Shown piece after piece: positions 61,619-64,000 of a stretch of 64,000 nucleotides of DNA. The notes beneath the pieces were generated by a model. It worked only from the letters and a program-made list of their open reading frames with translations, searched no databases and was not told the origin of the DNA. Numbering within the stretch: position 1 is the stretch's first letter; each line of letters begins with the position of its first letter. A program made the position numbers and the translations under genes. Origin of the DNA: Thermohalobaculum sp039027855. Lineage in GTDB: Bacteria > Pseudomonadota > Alphaproteobacteria > Rhodobacterales > Rhodobacteraceae. The stretch covers positions 9,082-73,081 of the forward strand of contig JBCCJI010000019.1 in assembly GCA_039027855.1 (NCBI GenBank), given 5' to 3'.

Positions 61619-62667
61619 GTGTTGCCTACGTCCCCGTCCAGTGGACCCGCACAAAGTGGTTCTACGATGCGGTGCTAATCGTGGCCGTCATCGTCTACGT
61701 CGCCGCTTTCCTGCTGATCGGCAGCGCGGCCGCCGACCACAGCCGCCCGGTGGATGGCGCCATCACCAATGCCCGCGCGCTCGGCACCTGCGCCTTTCTG
61801 ATGCTGTCGATGATCCTGGCGATCGGCCCGCTCGCGCGGCTCGACCGCCGCTTCCTGCCTTTGCTATACAACCGCCGTCACTTCGGCGTGTTGACCGCCT
61901 TTGTCGCGCTCGGTCATGCGAGCTTCGTGATCGACTGGTACTTCGCCTTCAGCCCGGTGCCCAAGCTCGATGCGCTGTTCCTCGCCAACACCGATATCGG
62001 CCACCTCGTGGGCTTTCCGTTCGAATGGCTCGGTGCGCTGGCGCTGGTGACCATGGCGATCCTCGCGGCGACGAGCCATGACTTCTGGCTCTCCTTTCTC
62101 GGCGCGCCGCTCTGGAAGGCACTGCATCTCGCCATCTACCCGGCCTATGCATCGACCGTCGGCCATATCGCCCTCGGCGCGCTGCAGAGTGCCGAGAACC
62201 AGACCTTTGCGATCGTTGCCTCTGCCATGGCATTGGGCGTGGCAGGGCTGCATCTTGTCACCTGGCGGAGCGGTAGCCCCGCCGCAGGGGCCGGCGACTG
62301 GCTGGCGGTGCCCGGCGCCGATGGCGTGACCGATGGGCGCGGTCTGGTCGTCGACTTGCCGGGCGGGGGCCGGGCGGCGGTGTTCAGACAAGACGGTGAG
62401 CTCGCCGCCCTGTCGAACTTCTGCGCCCATCAGAACGGCCCGCTCGGCGAGGGGCGCATCCTCGACGGCTGTGTCACCTGCCCTTGGCACGGGTTTCAGT
62501 ATCGCCTCGTCGACGGCCGCTCTCCGCCGCCCTTCACCGAGAAAGTGCCCACCCATGATCTCCGCCGCCGCGACGACGGCGTGGTTGAGATCCGCGTGAC
62601 GCCCAATCCTCCGGGGACCTTGACGACCCCGATACCCATAAGCACACCCGCCGAGGGCGTAGCATGA
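61615..62667 (+). CDS. ferric-reductase-like haem b domain fused to a Rieske domain
   Basis: The 350-residue protein has about six membrane helices of the ferric reductase-like/YedZ fold, with histidines placed to bind haem b (His101, His155, His171, His184). It is followed by a C-terminal Rieske [2Fe-2S] domain with Cys270-x-His272 and Cys289-xx-His292 in CPWHGFQY. The fusion makes a membrane electron-transfer subunit. In relatives the haem b domain takes electrons from quinol or flavin; donor and acceptor here are unknown. It overlaps both neighbours by 4 bases. Confidence 0.88.
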   Translation: MSVAYVPVQWTRTKWFYDAVLIVAVIVYVAAFLLIGSAAADHSRPVDGAITNARALGTCAFLMLSMILAIGPLARLDRRFLPLLYNRRHFGVLTAFVALGHASFVIDWYFAFSPVPKLDALFLANTDIGHLVGFPFEWLGALALVTMAILAATSHDFWLSFLGAPLWKALHLAIYPAYASTVGHIALGALQSAENQTFAIVASAMALGVAGLHLVTWRSGSPAAGAGDWLAVPGADGVTDGRGLVVDLPGGGRAAVFRQDGELAALSNFCAHQNGPLGEGRILDGCVTCPWHGFQYRLVDGRSPPPFTEKVPTHDLRRRDDGVVEIRVTPNPPGTLTTPIPISTPAEGVA

Positions 62668-63443
62668 GCGGCCAGAATACCGGTGACGACGACCCCTTCT
62701 TCATCGGGTTCCTACCCGTGCCACGGGCACTCCGCGGGTTTCTCGCCATCGTGAGCGGCGTCGGGCTGCTCGCGGCCCTCGGTCTCGGCTACGTCATCGC
62801 CGCGACGCAGGACGATCCGGGCGACGGCACCTTTCGCTTCGATCTTGGGCGACAGAGTGTCACCGGCGTGCTGGTGGAAAGCGCCTATCCGGTCCTCCGC
62901 ATCACCGAGGGCAACGAGCGTCTTCCAGCCGGCCACAGCCTGCTGCTCTCCGGCCCGGGCAAGAACGGCGTCCAGGAGGACGCGGCCCCACATCTCGGCC
63001 AGCTCGTCACGGTCGAGGGCGTGCTGCTGACGCGCGGCGATCTCGACATGATGCAAGTGAGGCGCCAGGGCGGGCAATCGGTGATCATCCCCGCGGACAC
63101 GCCAGCACCTGTCCTGACCGACAGCGAACCCCTCGGCCGATGGCGCCTGACGGGAGAGCTGTGTGACGGCAAGTGTTATGTCGGCGCGATGCGGCCGGGC
63201 AATGGGATCGCGCACAAGGCCTGCGCCAATCTCTGCGTCGTCGGCGGGGTGCCGATGGTCATGGTCTCCACCGCGCCGGTCGACGGGCAAAACTTCTTCC
63301 TCGTCACCGGGCCCGATGGCGGCAGGGTCCCGCAGGCGCTGCTCGACGCCACGGCCAGCATCGTCGCGCTGGAGGGGGAGATCGAGCGGATCGGTGACCT
63401 TTTGGTCTTCCGCGCCGACCCCACGACGCTGGAGCGTCTGTGA
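62664..63443 (+). CDS. membrane-anchored protein of the Rieske operon with Cys/His motif
   Basis: The 259-residue protein has one membrane helix (about 25-46, GFLAIVSGVGLLAALGLGYV) and a periplasmic-side domain. Near residue 165 lies ELCDGKCYVGAMRPGNG, then IAHKACANLCVVGGVPMVMV, a set of four cysteines and one histidine that could bind a metal or haem. I have seen this motif in uncharacterised proteins linked to Rieske genes but know no function. Start ATG 62664 overlaps the Rieske gene stop; the stop overlaps the next gene. Confidence 0.75.
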   Translation: MSGQNTGDDDPFFIGFLPVPRALRGFLAIVSGVGLLAALGLGYVIAATQDDPGDGTFRFDLGRQSVTGVLVESAYPVLRITEGNERLPAGHSLLLSGPGKNGVQEDAAPHLGQLVTVEGVLLTRGDLDMMQVRRQGGQSVIIPADTPAPVLTDSEPLGRWRLTGELCDGKCYVGAMRPGNGIAHKACANLCVVGGVPMVMVSTAPVDGQNFFLVTGPDGGRVPQALLDATASIVALEGEIERIGDLLVFRADPTTLERL

Positions 63444-63712
63444 GCATGCGGCGGTTAGCGGCGATCCTGCTCGCCGGGTTGATGGCCGCCGCTGCGGTTT
63501 GGATCGCGCTCGATGGCGATCGCCAGATCACCATGCTCTCGCGCGAGATCCGGCAGGCGGGCCTCGGCGATACGGCGCGGGTGCTCTCGGTCCTCCGCTG
63601 GCCTGCCGTGGCCATCACGGCCGCCCTCGCGCTGACGCTCCTGTCGCCGCTGGTCGATCGTATGCTCCGCCGCGTCGACGGCGCAACGACCGAGGACGGC
63701 GGCGACCACTGA
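63440..63712 (+). CDS. small membrane protein, last gene of the Rieske operon
   Basis: The 90-residue protein has two hydrophobic segments (LAAILLAGLMAAAAVWIAL and WPAVAITAALALTLLSPLV) separated by a polar loop (DRQITMLSREIRQAGLGD). It has no known family. GTG 63440 has GGAG 5 bases upstream and overlaps the preceding stop; ATG 63446 is an alternative. The four-base overlap continues the coupling pattern of the operon and suggests it is a small subunit of the same membrane complex. Confidence 0.65.
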   Translation: MSMRRLAAILLAGLMAAAAVWIALDGDRQITMLSREIRQAGLGDTARVLSVLRWPAVAITAALALTLLSPLVDRMLRRVDGATTEDGGDH

Positions 63713-63801
63713 CCTGAGCGACAGCCGCCTGGGCCCCGCGTCCCTCCGCGAGGCTCGCCGCGCTGCTGCTGCCGGATCGGTTCAGGAATGGCAGCGCTAG
63801 G

Positions 63802-64000
63802 TGTTTAGTCCCTGCGTGTGATGGCGTATTTTTCTGCCATAGCGCGAAGGAGGCTCTATGGGCCAGGTACTCCGCGGACGCGCCGCGACCACGCGCGCTG
63901 TCCGAGCAGCGATACAGCGATCGACGGCTTCGACTGCGGCGCTGGGTCGGAAGTACGGCGTGAACCCGAAAACCATCGCCAAATGGCGGGGGCGCCAGAG
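63802..64000 (+). mobile_element. left end of an IS481-type insertion sequence (truncated by window)
   Basis: The element probably begins at TGTTTAGTCCCTGCGTGTGA (63802), a TGT-starting terminal repeat as in the IS481 family, and encodes the transposase start at 63858. The right end is outside the window, so length and target duplication cannot be checked. Confidence 0.6.
63858..64000 (+). CDS. IS481 family transposase, N-terminal fragment
   Basis: ATG 63858 follows GAAGGAGG and opens 47 codons to the window edge: MGQVLRGRAATTRAVRAAIQ then RSTASTAALGRKYGVNPKTI and AKWRGRQ. This is the N-terminal helix-turn-helix typical of IS481 transposases, which end in a DDE catalytic domain beyond the window. 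Whether the gene is intact cannot be told. Confidence 0.75.
   Translation, partial: MGQVLRGRAATTRAVRAAIQRSTASTAALGRKYGVNPKTIAKWRGRQ

Noticed and set aside
1..64000. CRISPR array, prophage or integron
   Set aside because: No regularly spaced repeats with unique spacers, no integrase or phage structural genes were seen; the only tandem array (6087-6177) has no spacers.

Overview
The window is GC-rich, densely coded DNA from an alphaproteobacterium, most likely a Rhodobacterales (Roseobacter/Paracoccaceae-like) chromosome. Pointers are the glyQ-VOC-DUF6446-gltS-glyS run, the aminotransferase/rraB/hom/glpX/recJ neighbourhood, two DUF2927 lipoprotein-like genes, two VPLPA-CTERM proteins, class I PHA synthase and a SAM-II riboswitch in front of metZ. 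No phage, plasmid or CRISPR signal is visible. The only mobile DNA is the left end of an IS481-type element that runs off the right edge.

Layout. 0-6 kb: tail of an M81 metallopeptidase, fumC with a clear terminator, a frameshifted NAD-dependent formate dehydrogenase, an unknown protein, a DUF4169/ribbon-helix-helix pair. 5-7 kb: ccdA, a SoxX-like cytochrome c and tusA, suggesting sulfur or thiol redox work. 8.7-22.3 kb: a stress/envelope neighbourhood with a tiny lipoprotein, XpaC, TelA, DUF805, an SRAP protein, two DUF2927 proteins, a PAS-GAF hybrid histidine kinase, an SPFH-GYF2 protein, an FG-GAP VPLPA-CTERM protein, two small membrane proteins and a double zinc-ribbon membrane protein. 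22.4-26.3 kb: an enoyl-CoA hydratase behind a LiuR-like operator, and glnE. 26.3-37 kb, mostly minus strand: folB, a cell-wall hydrolase, meaB-ppdK-like, and the glycyl-tRNA synthetase operon.

37.4-39.2 kb: a VPLPA-CTERM protein coupled to a 2OG-Fe(II) oxygenase-like protein, then tRNA-Thr and two tRNA-Glu genes. 39.3-47 kb, minus strand: recJ, a YHS protein, glpX, hom, a peptidoglycan-binding protein with a caspase-like His/Cys module, rraB and an AlaC/LL-DAP-type aminotransferase. 47-51.5 kb: phaC, a PHB-depolymerase-like protein lacking its nucleophile serine, and an AAC(3)-type acetyltransferase. 51.5-57.3 kb: a LysR/azoreductase divergent pair, folE2, metZ with its SAM-II riboswitch, and an alpha/beta hydrolase. 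57.3-57.85 kb is a strikingly AT-rich gap with an 11-bp-arm palindrome and a Rho-independent terminator, a candidate small-RNA locus. 57.9-61.1 kb: SOUL, patatin and MFS proteins. 61.2-63.7 kb: four overlapping genes that look like an uncharacterised membrane redox complex (ferric-reductase-like haem b domain fused to a Rieske domain).

Most housekeeping calls rest on strong family motifs. The best candidates for something undescribed are the Rieske membrane operon, the XpaC/TelA/SPFH/DUF2927 neighbourhood, the AT-rich gap and the peptidoglycan-binding caspase-like protein.
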